NCBI RefSeq assembly: GCF_900111735.1
Contig: NZ_FOHW01000002.1
Coordinates: 42,347 to 106,346 of the forward strand
Direction: 5' to 3'
Length of the DNA: 64,000 nucleotides
DNA from: Pseudomonas graminis
GTDB lineage: Bacteria; Pseudomonadota; Gammaproteobacteria; Pseudomonadales; Pseudomonadaceae
The notes under the pieces are model-generated. The model saw only the letters and a program-made list of their open reading frames with translations, ran no database searches and was not told the origin of the DNA. The translations under genes and the position numbers were made by a program. Below are positions 54,271 through 63,905 of this stretch, piece by piece. Each line of letters opens with the position of its first letter. Position 1 is the stretch's first letter.

Positions 54271-54537
54271 TTACTCTGCCGGCTCGGCCGCGGGTGCGAG
54301 CTCGTTGAGGGCCAGCGCATTGCTCTTGAACGCGGCAGCGAAAACGGCGCGGTTTTTCGCCATGAAAATGCTGGCATCTTCTGCGTGTTTTTCGGAGAGG
54401 CCGTCGACGTTCTTCATCAGCACATCGGTGAGCAGTTCGGCCAGTTCCAGCATCTGATCATGGGCATCGGCGAGTTTGCGGTCCACGAACGTAGTCTCCA
54501 AATCACGGGTACTGCGGTAAAGGGTTTCAACAGCCAT
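54271..54537 (-). CDS. yebG: YebG-family SOS protein
   Basis: 88 residues: MAVETLYRSTRDLETTF, then DRKLADAHDQMLELAELLTD, matching the YebG pattern. In E. coli it is a LexA-controlled gene of unclear role. A LexA box lies about 100 bases upstream. ATG 54537 is used, which gives MAVE as in YebG; a reading from 54555 adds six residues. The C-terminus is alanine-rich. Confidence 0.88.
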   Translation of the reverse strand: MAVETLYRSTRDLETTFVDRKLADAHDQMLELAELLTDVLMKNVDGLSEKHAEDASIFMAKNRAVFAAAFKSNALALNELAPAAEPAE

Positions 54538-54637
54538 TGTTGGCCTCGTCGTCATTTCCAGAGTTGTAAGGGATCAGCCCGGGCGCTCAACGCTTCGGCC
54601 GACGGATGATGCAAAGACAGCGTACTCTGTCTTTTTA

Positions 54638-54653
54638 CTGTGTATTTATACAG
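54638..54653 (-). promoter_or_regulatory. LexA box of yebG
   Basis: CTGTGTATTTATACAG fits the CTGT-N8-ACAG SOS box perfectly, with an AT-rich centre. It is about 100 bases upstream of the yebG ATG, so yebG should be induced by DNA damage. The rest of the gap up to 54958 shows no gene. Confidence 0.88.
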
Positions 54654-54958
54654 TGCGCAGCATAGGTGAATCGCCGCAGCTTGGGTAGGGGGTGTGCGCT
54701 CACTTTTTTTGCCAGTCGCGGCCTTGCGACATCTGGTCACGTTCTCAACCTTAGCCGATGGCCCTATTAATGCTTGCCTGCAACCAGGCTGCGCACGAGC
54801 AAACCGTCATGCGCGTAGAGCATCATCCGGTCCAGGTCATCCAAGGAAGTACATCGTGAACATCAATGCGGTCATAGCCCTGCGTCGACAGATCCACTGC
54901 TGCGATCAATCGCAGCGCTCGTTATGAACACTTTTGTTTTGGTCAGGGGAGGTGAGGG

Positions 54959-55405
54959 ATGGCGGGTGTGAGATGGGCAGATCGAATGCGGGCGAAGCTT
55001 CACGGCGGCGCCAACAGCCTGGGCAATCTGGCCGTTGAAGCGTTTCATTATCTGGCGCTGTTCGGTATTGGGGCGGTGACCGCCTACGCCGCGATCAAAG
55101 CCTTCATCGGCATGCTTGGGCAGGAGTACATCGCCGTAGATGATATTTTGCTGTTGTTCATCTACCTTGAGTTGGGCGCGATGGTCGGGATTTATTTCAA
55201 GACCAACCACATGCCGCTGCGCTTCTTGCTCTACATCGGGGTGACCGCTTTGATTCGCTTGCTGATCAGCGACGTGTCGCACCATAAGGCGCCCGATCTG
55301 GGAATTATCTATGTCTGTGGCGGGGTGCTGTTGCTGGCGTTCTCGATTCTGGTCGTGAGGTATTCCTCGTCGAGGTATCCGTCGGTGCAGGAGAAAGTGG
55401 ATTAG
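54959..55405 (+). CDS. psiE: PsiE-family phosphate-starvation protein
   Basis: 148 residues with four hydrophobic segments (ALFGIGAVTAYAAIKAF, DILLLFIYLELGAMVGIYF, FLLYIGVTALIRLLI, CGGVLLLAFSILVV), with the PsiE pattern in YLELGAMVGIYFKTNHMPLR. The role is unknown. GAGGTGAGGG precedes the ATG. Confidence 0.85.
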   Translation: MAGVRWADRMRAKLHGGANSLGNLAVEAFHYLALFGIGAVTAYAAIKAFIGMLGQEYIAVDDILLLFIYLELGAMVGIYFKTNHMPLRFLLYIGVTALIRLLISDVSHHKAPDLGIIYVCGGVLLLAFSILVVRYSSSRYPSVQEKVD

Positions 55406-55564
55406 TGATGAGGCGAGTCCTTATCGTTAAGGACTCATTCAACGTTTGTCTGGCCTAGTTCCTGGCGTTTGGTATGCATGTAGTTGTCAGCCGCCGCCGA
55501 GGACTGGTGACAGGGGCGTGGCGACGGCCTTTCCCATCCATACGCATCACCAGACGGGCCTGGA

Positions 55565-55879
55565 TTACTTCCTGACCTTTTTCATGATTTCTTCAATCAT
55601 CTTGAGCGTATCCGAGCCGCGACCTTCGATAAGTTCGACATAAAAATTGCTGTAAGCTTCAGAAAGATCGCGATATTTTCGGAGGTTTGATTCATCCATG
55701 ATTCGATGGCCAGGTATGTCTCGTGGTTCGACCTGGGCATTAATCTCACCTCGCTCGGCGGCCGATATTAAACACTCCATATGTTCGTACAACGCGAGTG
55801 CTGCGGGTTCTTTTTCTTTATATCGTTCTAATTGCTTCCGCAATTCGAGTGCGGTCTGTTTCAACGCTAGAATATCCAT
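55565..55879 (-). CDS. probable immunity protein
   Basis: 104 residues, mostly helical and charged (MDILALKQTALELRKQLERY onward). TTAGGAATCACC precedes the ATG. It begins eight bases after the end of the toxin-like gene, and its small, charged nature is typical of a cognate immunity protein. I recognise no named family. The GC content is lower than the surroundings. Confidence 0.55.
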   Translation of the reverse strand: MDILALKQTALELRKQLERYKEKEPAALALYEHMECLISAAERGEINAQVEPRDIPGHRIMDESNLRKYRDLSEAYSNFYVELIEGRGSDTLKMIEEIMKKVRK

Positions 55880-55887
55880 GGTGATTC

Positions 55888-57333
55888 CTAATTGTCGATT
55901 TCGCCAATGAGCTTTGCTGCGGACCATTCTTTCCTATTAGGCACTAGATATTGTGCCGCCCCGCCTGTTCTAGTGACATTTCCGCCAAACTCTACTGTTG
56001 GTGCAACCGTGCTCTTGAATACTTCGGTGGGCTGAAGTGGCGTAATTTCAAAAACATGATATCTGGCATTTTCACTCGTAACCGGTAAGCCGAGTGCATC
56101 TGCTAGCGTTTTATCGGATTTAGCCGCCGCTTGCAATTCTTCCATCGTAGTGAAGAATGGTGAGTAGTCAGAGACACTTTTTTGGGTCACAGGTACGATT
56201 TTCACAAGCGGTGTTGTAATGCTGGTGGTGACCGGTACGGTACTCCCTGATGCTACATGGCTGAAAGCTCTTTCCATGACGCCTGTAGATGATAACTTAG
56301 GATCTGCCGCTACGATTTTAGCGATATATTTCTGTCCGTCAGCGCTTTGCAGGTAATCATGGATCTGCTGGGCGCTTAAGCCCTTTGGCTCAAGTGTCTT
56401 CACAGAGTCTCGTTTATGCTCGACTGACACGAACTCTGGGTCTTGCTTGGCGTAAAACTTGCGCATCTTACTTTCCCGCGCCAGCTGCTCGACTGAAGTG
56501 ACCCCCCTGATCTGTAATTCAGGATGCCCCAAAAGAATCTCTTCATTTTTCGTGAGCCATTCAACGATCGGTTTACTGGAAATATCTGATCGCAGCCTGG
56601 CACTTCTTGTCGCGATACTTTCCAAGCTGTTGAATACACCCGCTCTCATCTCCCCACGGGTCAGATAAGTGACAATAGCCATTAGTAATAGCAACACCAA
56701 TTGCTCTTGCCCTTGGGCCAGCAGCCGAGCTGCGCGCTCTGTGCGGTCCTGAATCATCGCGGCGGCCCCGCCAGTTGGATCGAGGCCTGGATTTGTCAAG
56801 CCGTCATCAGCTTGCCAAGCGGTGCATAGACCTTCGTATATCGTCGATAGGCATGGCCCTATACCTGCCGAGAAATAACCAGCGATTGCATATAATCCGA
56901 GCGCTGCCATGATCAAGTTGCCAACCTGCAACCCTACACTTGCGCCGATTGCCGCACCGGGCAAAGCTCCAGCACCGAAAGCAAGTGAGCCGGCTGCGCC
57001 ACCCATCGCAGCTCCCATCATGACGCTGCCGCCTACGATCATCACCACTTCCTGCAACAGCTTAATCAGCTCCGGCAGAATTTCCTCAATGTTGATCGAC
57101 GCCCATTTGCGCCGAATGTTCATCTGCATGATGGGAGAGGACAAGTCCAGCGCGTGGCGAACATTATCTATCTTATGCCCACCTACGTACCCGTAGGCTT
57201 GAGTTGCGCCGTTACTGACGCGGCGGGTGAAGCCGTTCCAGCCGTCATCAACGCCCTGATTCAGCTCACTGAATTTTTGGTCGAGGTTTCGCTCGATGTC
57301 GCCCCAGCTAGGTAAATTAGCGAAAAAATCCAT
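55888..57333 (-). CDS. polymorphic toxin / T6SS-type effector, DUF6861-like
   Basis: 481 residues: a helical N-terminus (MDFFANLPSWGDIERNLDQK onward), a glycine-zipper membrane stretch (AGSLAFGAGALPGAAIGASV, about 114-133), a helical mid-part and a variable C-terminus of about 80 residues ending GAAQYLVPNRKEWSAAKLIG. The N-terminus resembles Pseudomonas DUF6861 proteins, as I recall. The YHVFEITP-then-GGAAQYLVP end is loosely like NAD-using toxins of the TNT group, but this is weak. There is no signal peptide or PAAR domain. GC is lower than the flanks. Confidence 0.6.
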   Translation of the reverse strand: MDFFANLPSWGDIERNLDQKFSELNQGVDDGWNGFTRRVSNGATQAYGYVGGHKIDNVRHALDLSSPIMQMNIRRKWASINIEEILPELIKLLQEVVMIVGGSVMMGAAMGGAAGSLAFGAGALPGAAIGASVGLQVGNLIMAALGLYAIAGYFSAGIGPCLSTIYEGLCTAWQADDGLTNPGLDPTGGAAAMIQDRTERAARLLAQGQEQLVLLLLMAIVTYLTRGEMRAGVFNSLESIATRSARLRSDISSKPIVEWLTKNEEILLGHPELQIRGVTSVEQLARESKMRKFYAKQDPEFVSVEHKRDSVKTLEPKGLSAQQIHDYLQSADGQKYIAKIVAADPKLSSTGVMERAFSHVASGSTVPVTTSITTPLVKIVPVTQKSVSDYSPFFTTMEELQAAAKSDKTLADALGLPVTSENARYHVFEITPLQPTEVFKSTVAPTVEFGGNVTRTGGAAQYLVPNRKEWSAAKLIGEIDN

Positions 57334-57635
57334 TTAGCGGTTATGTCCCCATTGGAGGGCGCCAATTACGCCCAGATGGTGGCCCGACAGGACCACGGCA
57401 TGCCGCTAATTTAGGACTACAGGCGCCATAAAACAACTGAGAGTGGATCCTGTCCTTCGCCATTAGCGCTACGACCAGTGAGGCTTCAAGCAGTTGGCAG
57501 GTTGTTGCTGCAGCGGTGACCGAGATACTTTGCCAGATGGGATGGTCGTTCGGTACGAACTTGCCTCTCCCTTGTAATCACCGCTTGCAACCAATGAACT
57601 GCTTTCGATGACCTATCCACCAGCGAATCCAAAAA
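57334..57635. other. gap upstream of the toxin gene
   Basis: About 300 bases with no gene or repeat that I can recognise. Confidence 0.4.
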
Positions 57636-57663
57636 AATGCCCCGTCTCAACGGGGCATTTTCA
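57636..57663. terminator. hairpin terminator
   Basis: AAATGCCCCGT / ACGGGGCATTT stem around CTCA, followed by TTCATG on the right and an A-run on the left, so it works for the minus-strand lipoprotein gene. Confidence 0.85.
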
Positions 57664-57677
57664 TGTGCAAAGAACCG

Positions 57678-58022
57678 TCAGTTCACCCACACCCCAACAT
57701 GGTAATGCCAGCCATCGCCCCGGCTTTCCCAGTACGGATGTTGATAGCGATAGCCCGGCCGTACCGCTTCCCAGTGGCCGTGCTCGGCGACGTAGCGGTT
57801 TCCGTTCCAGCGCCAGTAGCCGCGGGACCAGACATAGCCCGGGCGCGGGGCGGGTTCTTCTTCGATGACGCGCACGGGCGGCGCTTGCGGGGCGACGACT
57901 TCAACGTACTCGGCCCGCGGCGCGGGTCGGTCGACCACTCGGCGCTCGTGCACCACTCTTTCTTCCACGCAGCCGGTCGCGAGCGCCAGCGCGCCAATCA
58001 GCGCTATGTATCGTAGAGACAT
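57678..58022 (-). CDS. YXWGXW-repeat lipoprotein
   Basis: 114 residues with lipobox ATGC (Cys18) and a Trp/Tyr-rich end (PGYVWSRGYWRWNGNRYVAE, HGHWEAVRPGYRY), matching small lipoproteins with YXWGXW-type repeats. It is envelope-anchored with unknown role. GAGGTGACGAT precedes the ATG. Confidence 0.85.
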   Translation of the reverse strand: MSLRYIALIGALALATGCVEERVVHERRVVDRPAPRAEYVEVVAPQAPPVRVIEEEPAPRPGYVWSRGYWRWNGNRYVAEHGHWEAVRPGYRYQHPYWESRGDGWHYHVGVWVN

Positions 58023-58252
58023 ATCGTCACCTCAGACTTGTCCAGACTCTGCTGCCTGCCGTTTTTTAACGGGGCAGCCGGCTTGCTACAGGTTTGTTGT
58101 AACAGGTGCTTTCTGTCTGGGGGCTGAATCGGCGGGCATTACAGGGAAGTTGGCGATCGTCGGCGGGGAGCAGAGCGCATCGGGAATGACGCCCCGAAGA
58201 GGTTGCGCTGGAGAGGCGATAGGTGTCGCCTCATACCATGGGCATCAAGTCA

Positions 58253-58582
58253 TCAGAGACCGGCAGTCGGCTGCGGACGGCTGAGGAAGCTGGTTCGGGT
58301 GGGCGGCGGCGAAAGTTGCTTGAGGTCGCCGTCGGTCATGGCCGCGAGGATCTTGATGGCGCTGTGGCCCTGTTCAATGGCGATGCCGAACTGGATGCTT
58401 TCGATCAAACGACGTAACCGCTTGGGCGAGTTGCGTTGCTCGGCACTGAGCAAGCGTTTGGCGACGACGCCTGACTCATTCGACAGGGTCAGCATGATGG
58501 TCCCGTCGAGGCCCTGAATACTCAGATTGACCCGATAGTCGGGATGGAAAGCATCGGTGATCTGTTGAAAAGGGTTATCCAT
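58253..58582 (-). CDS. DUF3509 protein
   Basis: 109 residues, MDNPFQQITDAFHPDYRVNL, then RLLSAEQRNSPKRLRRLIES. This is the Pseudomonas DUF3509 family, small and of unknown role. The C-terminus is Pro/Ser-rich. The ribosome-binding site is weak (AACAGGCC). Confidence 0.8.
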   Translation of the reverse strand: MDNPFQQITDAFHPDYRVNLSIQGLDGTIMLTLSNESGVVAKRLLSAEQRNSPKRLRRLIESIQFGIAIEQGHSAIKILAAMTDGDLKQLSPPPTRTSFLSRPQPTAGL

Positions 58583-59050
58583 GGCCTGTTACCTATTAAC
58601 GATCTGCATGAATTGACTGGGGGTGAATCCCTTTAGTTCTCGAAGTCGATCAACGGTTAATGATTCCTGCCCTGGCCGCTCTCGCTGAAGTCGCGGTGGT
58701 ATCCCTGAGTGGTCCGTTGAAACGTCGTCTCATTGAGCGAGTCACTGAGCCGGAAGCCATCAGGCTTGCGGCTTACAGGTGAGGTGTAAGCTCGACGATA
58801 CAAAGCTTGCAGGGTTTGGGCCACAAGGGACGAAAGGTGCAAATGCGCCCAACAGGTGGACCGTGGTGCGCTGAATCGAGAAGCAGATCATGGTTTCGGC
58901 GTCCCAATCGTGCTGGCCAACTGCTTGGCCAATTCCCACTCGGCACCATTTGCGCGCCCCATGCGTTCTTTGTGTGCGTAAGTTTGGCGAGTGAACTTGC
59001 CGCGTGTTTGGCGGGGCTCTTCAGTCGAGCCCTTGGGCCTTAATGACCGC
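58583..59050. other. gene-poor gap
   Basis: About 470 bases. No frame has a good start and composition. I see nothing recognisable. Confidence 0.4.
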
Positions 59051-59052
59051 GC

Positions 59053-59092
59053 AAAAAAAGGGGCGGGCCCGTTTCCCGGCCCGCCCCTCGTT
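59053..59092 (-). terminator. rho-independent terminator after HPF-like gene
   Basis: GGGGCGGGCC / GGCCCGCCCC stem, with the A-run at 59053-59059 giving a T-run on the minus strand. Confidence 0.88.
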
Positions 59093-59121
59093 CAGCAGTT
59101 CAGTGTCTCAAGGCTGCTGCA

Positions 59122-59544
59122 TCAGCCGTGCAACGCGTCATCCTTCTCGAGAAACTCTTCTTCGAGCAACGCATCGGCGCTGACGGGCTCGTCGTCCAGA
59201 TCGCTTGCAATCACCGGAGCCGCGCCGCGTTTGTTGCCGCGCAGTTTTCCGAAAAGATGTTCCAGGGCGTGGTCCAGTTTGACCGCTGCGCCATCCACTG
59301 CCTGATCGATCGAATCGGCTTTGTGGGTCACGGAAATAGGTTGGTGTCCTTTTGGCCGGGCTTCCATCTGGCAACGGATGTCATGGGGGCCGGGCTTGTC
59401 GCCATTCTCGTCGTTGATGTGGACTTCAACGCGGGTGAGATCCTCTTCGTATCGTTCGAGCGTAGTTTCAACCGTGGTTCGTACCCACTCCTCCAGACGG
59501 ACGCTGTTTTCGATGTGGTTATCGCTGTTGACCTGGATTTGCAT
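59122..59544 (-). CDS. HPF/RaiA-like ribosome-associated protein
   Basis: 140 residues, MQIQVNSDNHIENSVRLEEW, then YEEDLTRVEVHINDENGDK and ISVTHKADSIDQAVDGAAVK, which is the ribosome hibernation factor fold. The tail is acidic and has no long linker, so it resembles the short type. GGGAAGAACT precedes the ATG. It is probably used in stationary phase or stress; this is not the main hpf next to rpoN. Confidence 0.85.
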   Translation of the reverse strand: MQIQVNSDNHIENSVRLEEWVRTTVETTLERYEEDLTRVEVHINDENGDKPGPHDIRCQMEARPKGHQPISVTHKADSIDQAVDGAAVKLDHALEHLFGKLRGNKRGAAPVIASDLDDEPVSADALLEEEFLEKDDALHG

Positions 59545-59780
59545 AGTTCTTCCCTTACTTTGGCTTGCTCGGGAGAGTCTGGACGAGGTGTTTTTCGTCT
59601 GCCCTCATTCACAGTGTTGGCGCCGATCCACGAACAATTCAACCCCTTGGAACCGAGAATATATTTCGCCGATGCGGGAACTCGACCGGCAAGTCCAGTT
59701 TTGCTGGGCTGCGCCTTTTCACCGCCTGATTTCAGCCGCTGCAGATTTGTTGCGAGATTCGTCGGACATCTTTTGCGCAT

Positions 59781-59799
59781 GAGAATATTTATCATTAAT
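59781..59799 (+). promoter_or_regulatory. Fur box of the sigma-receptor operon
   Basis: GAGAATATTTATCATTAAT matches 13 of 19 bases of GATAATGATAATCATTATC. It lies 40 bases before the sigma-factor ATG, so iron should repress the operon. Confidence 0.75.
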
Positions 59800-59838
59800 A
59801 TCGCGCCTCGCATCCTCCCTCAACCTCGTGCCTTAATC

Positions 59839-60444
59839 ATGATCGATCCACCTCCGTCCTCGAACTCAGCGTGTCAGGACCTCGACCACGAGGCGCCCAA
59901 GGCTGCGCGCGCGCGGTTTCTGGAGGTGTTTCTGTCCCAGCGTCCTCAAATGGAGGCGCTGGTTAGCCGAAGAGTGGGTTGCCGGGCGACAGCTGCTGAC
60001 CTGGTCCAGGACCTGTTTCTCAGGTTCTGGCGGCGTCCGTTGGTGCAGGTCGAGGAGCTCAACACGTACCTGCTGCGCTGCGCCGGCAATATCGCCATTG
60101 ATCACCTGCGCAATGAGAGCACCCGCGCCCGGCTCAGCGAGGATCTGCTGCCTGATGCGCATCGGCCCGAGACTGACGAACCCCAGGCGGCGCTGGAGGC
60201 GAGCAATGATCTGCGCCACATCGAAACGGCATTGCGCGGATTGCCGGAAAAAACCCGGCAGATCTTCCTGCTCAACCGTATCCACGGGCGCAAATACGCC
60301 GAAATCGCCAAGGCCATGGAGCTTTCGCAGAGTGCGGTGGAGAAACACATGATGCGCGCCCTGCAAGCCTGCAAGGCGAGTGTCAATCAGGACGTCCCTC
60401 GGGTTGTGCCCTTTGTCCGGAGATCCGGAGGTGGTCGTCCATGA
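59839..60444 (+). CDS. iron-starvation ECF sigma factor (FecI-like)
   Basis: 201 residues with region 2 (residues about 25-90, ending with CAGNIAIDHLRNE) and region 4 (about 130-185, PEKTRQIFLLNRIHGRKYAE and LSQSAVEKHMMRAL). It directs transcription of its TonB-receptor gene. ATG 59839 is used; a longer frame opens far upstream. It overlaps fecR by four bases (ATGA). Confidence 0.9.
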   Translation: MIDPPPSSNSACQDLDHEAPKAARARFLEVFLSQRPQMEALVSRRVGCRATAADLVQDLFLRFWRRPLVQVEELNTYLLRCAGNIAIDHLRNESTRARLSEDLLPDAHRPETDEPQAALEASNDLRHIETALRGLPEKTRQIFLLNRIHGRKYAEIAKAMELSQSAVEKHMMRALQACKASVNQDVPRVVPFVRRSGGGRP

Positions 60445-61436
60445 AGGCCTTTCCTGATCCGAATGCTGATTCGAATGCCGATCACCACGCCGTGGCCCTG
60501 AGTTGGCTCAGTGTCTTGCACAACCAACCCACGATTGCCGATCAGGCGCGTTTCAGCCGCTGGCTGCACGCCGATCCTGCCCATTCCGAGGCCTACGCTC
60601 AGGCACAAGTGCTGTGGGAACTCAGTGAAGAGCCTGCCACCACACTGGCCGGCGAGGACGCCGCCGCGCTGGATGCCTTATTGCGAAAAATGGACACGCC
60701 TACCGCGCGAAAGCTGCCGCACGGGGGAGCGGCGCTGGCGATGGCGGCGTGCCTGGTGCTGATGGTGAGCGTCGCGATGGGATTGAATCCGCAGCGCTGG
60801 GCAGATGATCTGGGCGCCGATTATGTATCGGCACCGGGGCAGGTCCGCACGTTCATCCTGGAAGACGGGTCGCAGGTAACGATGGACGCCGACAGCGCGA
60901 TCGACGTGCATTTTGACGACGGAGAACGGCATGTCGAGTTGCGCCGTGGCGCCGCATTCTTCCAGGTTACCCACACTGGCGAGCCGTTTGTGGTCGATGG
61001 CGGACGCGGGGAGACCCGGGTGCTGGGCACGCAGTTCGAGGTGCGCCTGCAACCTGCCGGCGCGCAAGTCACTGTGCTTTCCGGGCGGGTTGGTGTGAAG
61101 GCCGCCGCCGATGCGCCGCAGCAGATCCTGACGGCAGGTCAGCAGGCCCGTTATGACCGTGAGCGAACCGGCGCTCCGCAGTCTGTCGACAGCGAAAGCC
61201 AGTTGGCCTGGCGTCAGGGCTGGCTCAATTACGCCCGCACGCCCCTCGCCGATGTGATCAACGACCTGAACCGGTATTACCCGGGCCGGATCATTTTGCT
61301 TAACGATCAACTGGCCGCGAAGACCGTCAGCGGCAGCTTCCCCAGTCGCGATCCACAGGCCGTGATGGCCGCGTTGAAATCCGTCGTTGGTTTCCAGCAG
61401 TACGAAGCGTTCGGGCGGGTCATTGTGATCCGTTGA
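60441..61436 (+). CDS. FecR-like anti-sigma regulator
   Basis: 331 residues: an N-terminal DUF4880 helix domain (ALSWLSVLHNQPTIADQARF, then WLHADPAHSEAYAQA), a membrane segment near residue 88-106 (GAALAMAACLVLMVSVAMGL), a FecR periplasmic domain and a C-terminal beta part (DVINDLNRYYPGRIILL). It passes the signal from the loaded receptor to the sigma factor. It overlaps the sigma gene and is 19 bases from the receptor gene. Confidence 0.92.
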   Translation: MKAFPDPNADSNADHHAVALSWLSVLHNQPTIADQARFSRWLHADPAHSEAYAQAQVLWELSEEPATTLAGEDAAALDALLRKMDTPTARKLPHGGAALAMAACLVLMVSVAMGLNPQRWADDLGADYVSAPGQVRTFILEDGSQVTMDADSAIDVHFDDGERHVELRRGAAFFQVTHTGEPFVVDGGRGETRVLGTQFEVRLQPAGAQVTVLSGRVGVKAAADAPQQILTAGQQARYDRERTGAPQSVDSESQLAWRQGWLNYARTPLADVINDLNRYYPGRIILLNDQLAAKTVSGSFPSRDPQAVMAALKSVVGFQQYEAFGRVIVIR

Positions 61437-61455
61437 TCGCAGGCGAGCTGTTGAC

Positions 61456-63861
61456 ATGTATCGCAGTCAAGCGGGGTTAATCGATGTGAGAAGTGGGTTC
61501 GGCTTATCGGTGGTAGCGGTGTGGAGCGCGTGCGCTCAGGCAGCCGCGCCGGCCTACGACTTTTCGATCCCGGCCAAACCGCTGCCCCAGGCGTTGAGGG
61601 ATTTCAGTCGAGTGACAGGGCAGGGCGTGATTTACACCCAGGATGCGCCCTACGCGGTCGATGCCCCGGCGTTGATGGGATCGTTCAGTGCGGAACAGGC
61701 GTTGGGCGTACTGTTGAGCACGTCCGGCCTAACGTTCCGCCGTGCCACTGACGACACCTTCACGCTGCAAGCCCGGCCCGCTGACGGTGCGGTCACCCTT
61801 GGCGAGACGCAGATCGATTCCACGCGCTCCTACAACTATCAGCCGCCTGCTGTGACATCGGTGATGCGCAGCGCGACGCCGTCGCTGGAAAACCCCCAGG
61901 CGGTGAGCGTGGTTCCGGCGCAAGCGCTGAGCGATCAGGTGCCGCGCAACCTCGACGATGCGCTGGCCAACGTGAGTGGCGTGACCCAGGGCAATACCCT
62001 CGGCAGCACACAAGACACGCTGATGAAGCGAGGTTTTGGCGACAACCGGGACGGTTCGATCATGCGCGACGGCATGCCGGTGGTGCAGGGCCGCAACCTG
62101 AATGCGACGGCCGAGCGCGTTGAGGTCCTAAAGGGGCCGGCCTCGCTGCTGTATGGCATTCAGGACCCGGGCGGGGTGATCAACGTGGTCAGCAAGCGCC
62201 CGCAGTTGCAGTCGGCCAACGCCCTCACGGCCCGAGGTTCAAGCTACGGCGCAGGCAAGAACGGCAGCGGCGGCACGTTCGATAGCACTGGCGCGATTGA
62301 TGGCGCTGAAGGGGCGTCGACCGGTCTGGCGTACCGCTTGATCGTCGACCACGAAGACGAAGAGTACTGGCGCAATTACGGGGTGCACCGCGAGTCGCTG
62401 GTGGCGCCGTCCCTTGCCTGGTACGGCGATGACACCGAAGTGCTGGCGTCCTTCGAGCATCGCGAATTTCTCTCACCGTTTGATCGCGGCACGGCAATCG
62501 ACCCGCGTACCAATCACCCGCTGGACATCCCCGCGACCCGGCGCCTGGACGAGCCCTTCAACAACATGGAAGGGCGTTCGGACCTGTATCGATTCGACGT
62601 CGACCACACCTTCGACGACGCCTGGAAAGGCCACCTTGGTTACAGCTACAACCGCGAGACCTACGACGCCAGCCAAGTGCGCGTGACCGCCGTCGCCCCG
62701 GCAACCGGCACACTGACCCGCTCCATCGACGGCACCGGCAGCGCCCTGAGCACCGATCGCTTCACCACGCTAACGTTGAGCGGCGACACCTCGTTGGCCG
62801 GCTTGCGACACGAGGTGCTGATTGGCGTCGACGACGAATACCGCAAAATCGCGCGGGGTGAACTGATCCGCCAGAAAAGCCAGGGCACGTTCAGCTACGT
62901 GAATCCGGTGTATGGCCAGGAAGCGGAGGGCACTCAGGTCAGTGCGGCGGACAGCCATCAGCTCGACATCCTGCGCAGCGACTCGGTGTTTGCTCAGGAC
63001 TCCGTGCACCTCACCGATCGCTGGATTTTCGTCGCGGGCGCGCGTTATCAAGTGTTCGACCAGCAGGCTGGCAAAGGCTCGCCGTTCACGCGCAACACCG
63101 ATTTGAACGGGCAGAAGTGGATTCCGCGAGCGGGCCTCGTTTACCGCTACAGCGAAGAGCTGTCGTTGTATGGCAGCTACACCGAGGCGTTCAAGCCCAA
63201 CTCCAGCATCGCCACCCTGGCGGGCGGCACCGTGCTGGATTCGGCAACGCTGCCCGAAGAATCGAAAGCGTGGGAGCTGGGTGCCAAGTGGGATTCCTCC
63301 GATGGCATCAGTGCGACGCTGGCGCTGTTCGACATCAGAAAACGCAATGTGCTGGTGGCGAATTTCGACTCACTGACGGCGAATACGGTGTACACCACGG
63401 CGGGTCAGGTGCGCTCGCGGGGTGTGGAGCTGGACGTGAGCGGGCAGCTGTCAGACCGCTGGAGCCTGATTGGCGGCTACGCCTTCACCGACGCTTGGGT
63501 GATTGAGGACCCGACGCTGAAGGGCAAGCGCTTGCAGAACGTGCCCCGGCACAGCGGTTCGTTCTCGGCGGTGTACGACTTCGGCGCGGTGTTGGGCGCC
63601 AGCCGGCTGCGGGCGGGAGCGGGCGCCCATTACGTCGGCGAACGCGCGGGCAATCCGGACAACGATTTTGATCTGCCGGGCTACACCGTCGCCGATGCCT
63701 TCGCGACCTACGAAACCCGTCTGGACGGGCAGAAAGTGAAGTTTCAGCTGAACGTGAAAAACCTGTTCGATCGCACCTATTACAGCTCGGCGGTGAGCCG
63801 TTATTTCGTGTCGCTGGGGGATTCGCGGCAGGTGGTAATGGCAACGACGCTAGAGTTTTAA
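61456..63861 (+). CDS. TonB-dependent siderophore receptor with STN signalling domain
   Basis: 801 residues: signal peptide (ends AQAAA), STN domain about 35-100 (FSIPAKPLPQALRDFSRVTG, then QALGVLLSTSGLTF), plug about 130-240 (RGFGDNRDGSIMRDGMPVVQ, VEVLKGPASLLYGIQDPGG), and barrel to the end (VVMATTLEF). It imports a ferric siderophore with TonB energy and signals to FecR through the STN domain. The siderophore cannot be told from the sequence; a FoxA/FiuA-like hydroxamate type is possible. Confidence 0.93.
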   Translation: MYRSQAGLIDVRSGFGLSVVAVWSACAQAAAPAYDFSIPAKPLPQALRDFSRVTGQGVIYTQDAPYAVDAPALMGSFSAEQALGVLLSTSGLTFRRATDDTFTLQARPADGAVTLGETQIDSTRSYNYQPPAVTSVMRSATPSLENPQAVSVVPAQALSDQVPRNLDDALANVSGVTQGNTLGSTQDTLMKRGFGDNRDGSIMRDGMPVVQGRNLNATAERVEVLKGPASLLYGIQDPGGVINVVSKRPQLQSANALTARGSSYGAGKNGSGGTFDSTGAIDGAEGASTGLAYRLIVDHEDEEYWRNYGVHRESLVAPSLAWYGDDTEVLASFEHREFLSPFDRGTAIDPRTNHPLDIPATRRLDEPFNNMEGRSDLYRFDVDHTFDDAWKGHLGYSYNRETYDASQVRVTAVAPATGTLTRSIDGTGSALSTDRFTTLTLSGDTSLAGLRHEVLIGVDDEYRKIARGELIRQKSQGTFSYVNPVYGQEAEGTQVSAADSHQLDILRSDSVFAQDSVHLTDRWIFVAGARYQVFDQQAGKGSPFTRNTDLNGQKWIPRAGLVYRYSEELSLYGSYTEAFKPNSSIATLAGGTVLDSATLPEESKAWELGAKWDSSDGISATLALFDIRKRNVLVANFDSLTANTVYTTAGQVRSRGVELDVSGQLSDRWSLIGGYAFTDAWVIEDPTLKGKRLQNVPRHSGSFSAVYDFGAVLGASRLRAGAGAHYVGERAGNPDNDFDLPGYTVADAFATYETRLDGQKVKFQLNVKNLFDRTYYSSAVSRYFVSLGDSRQVVMATTLEF

Positions 63862-63905
63862 GCCGTTACATTGCCGACCCGGTTCTGCCGGTAGGCGCTT
63901 GACCC

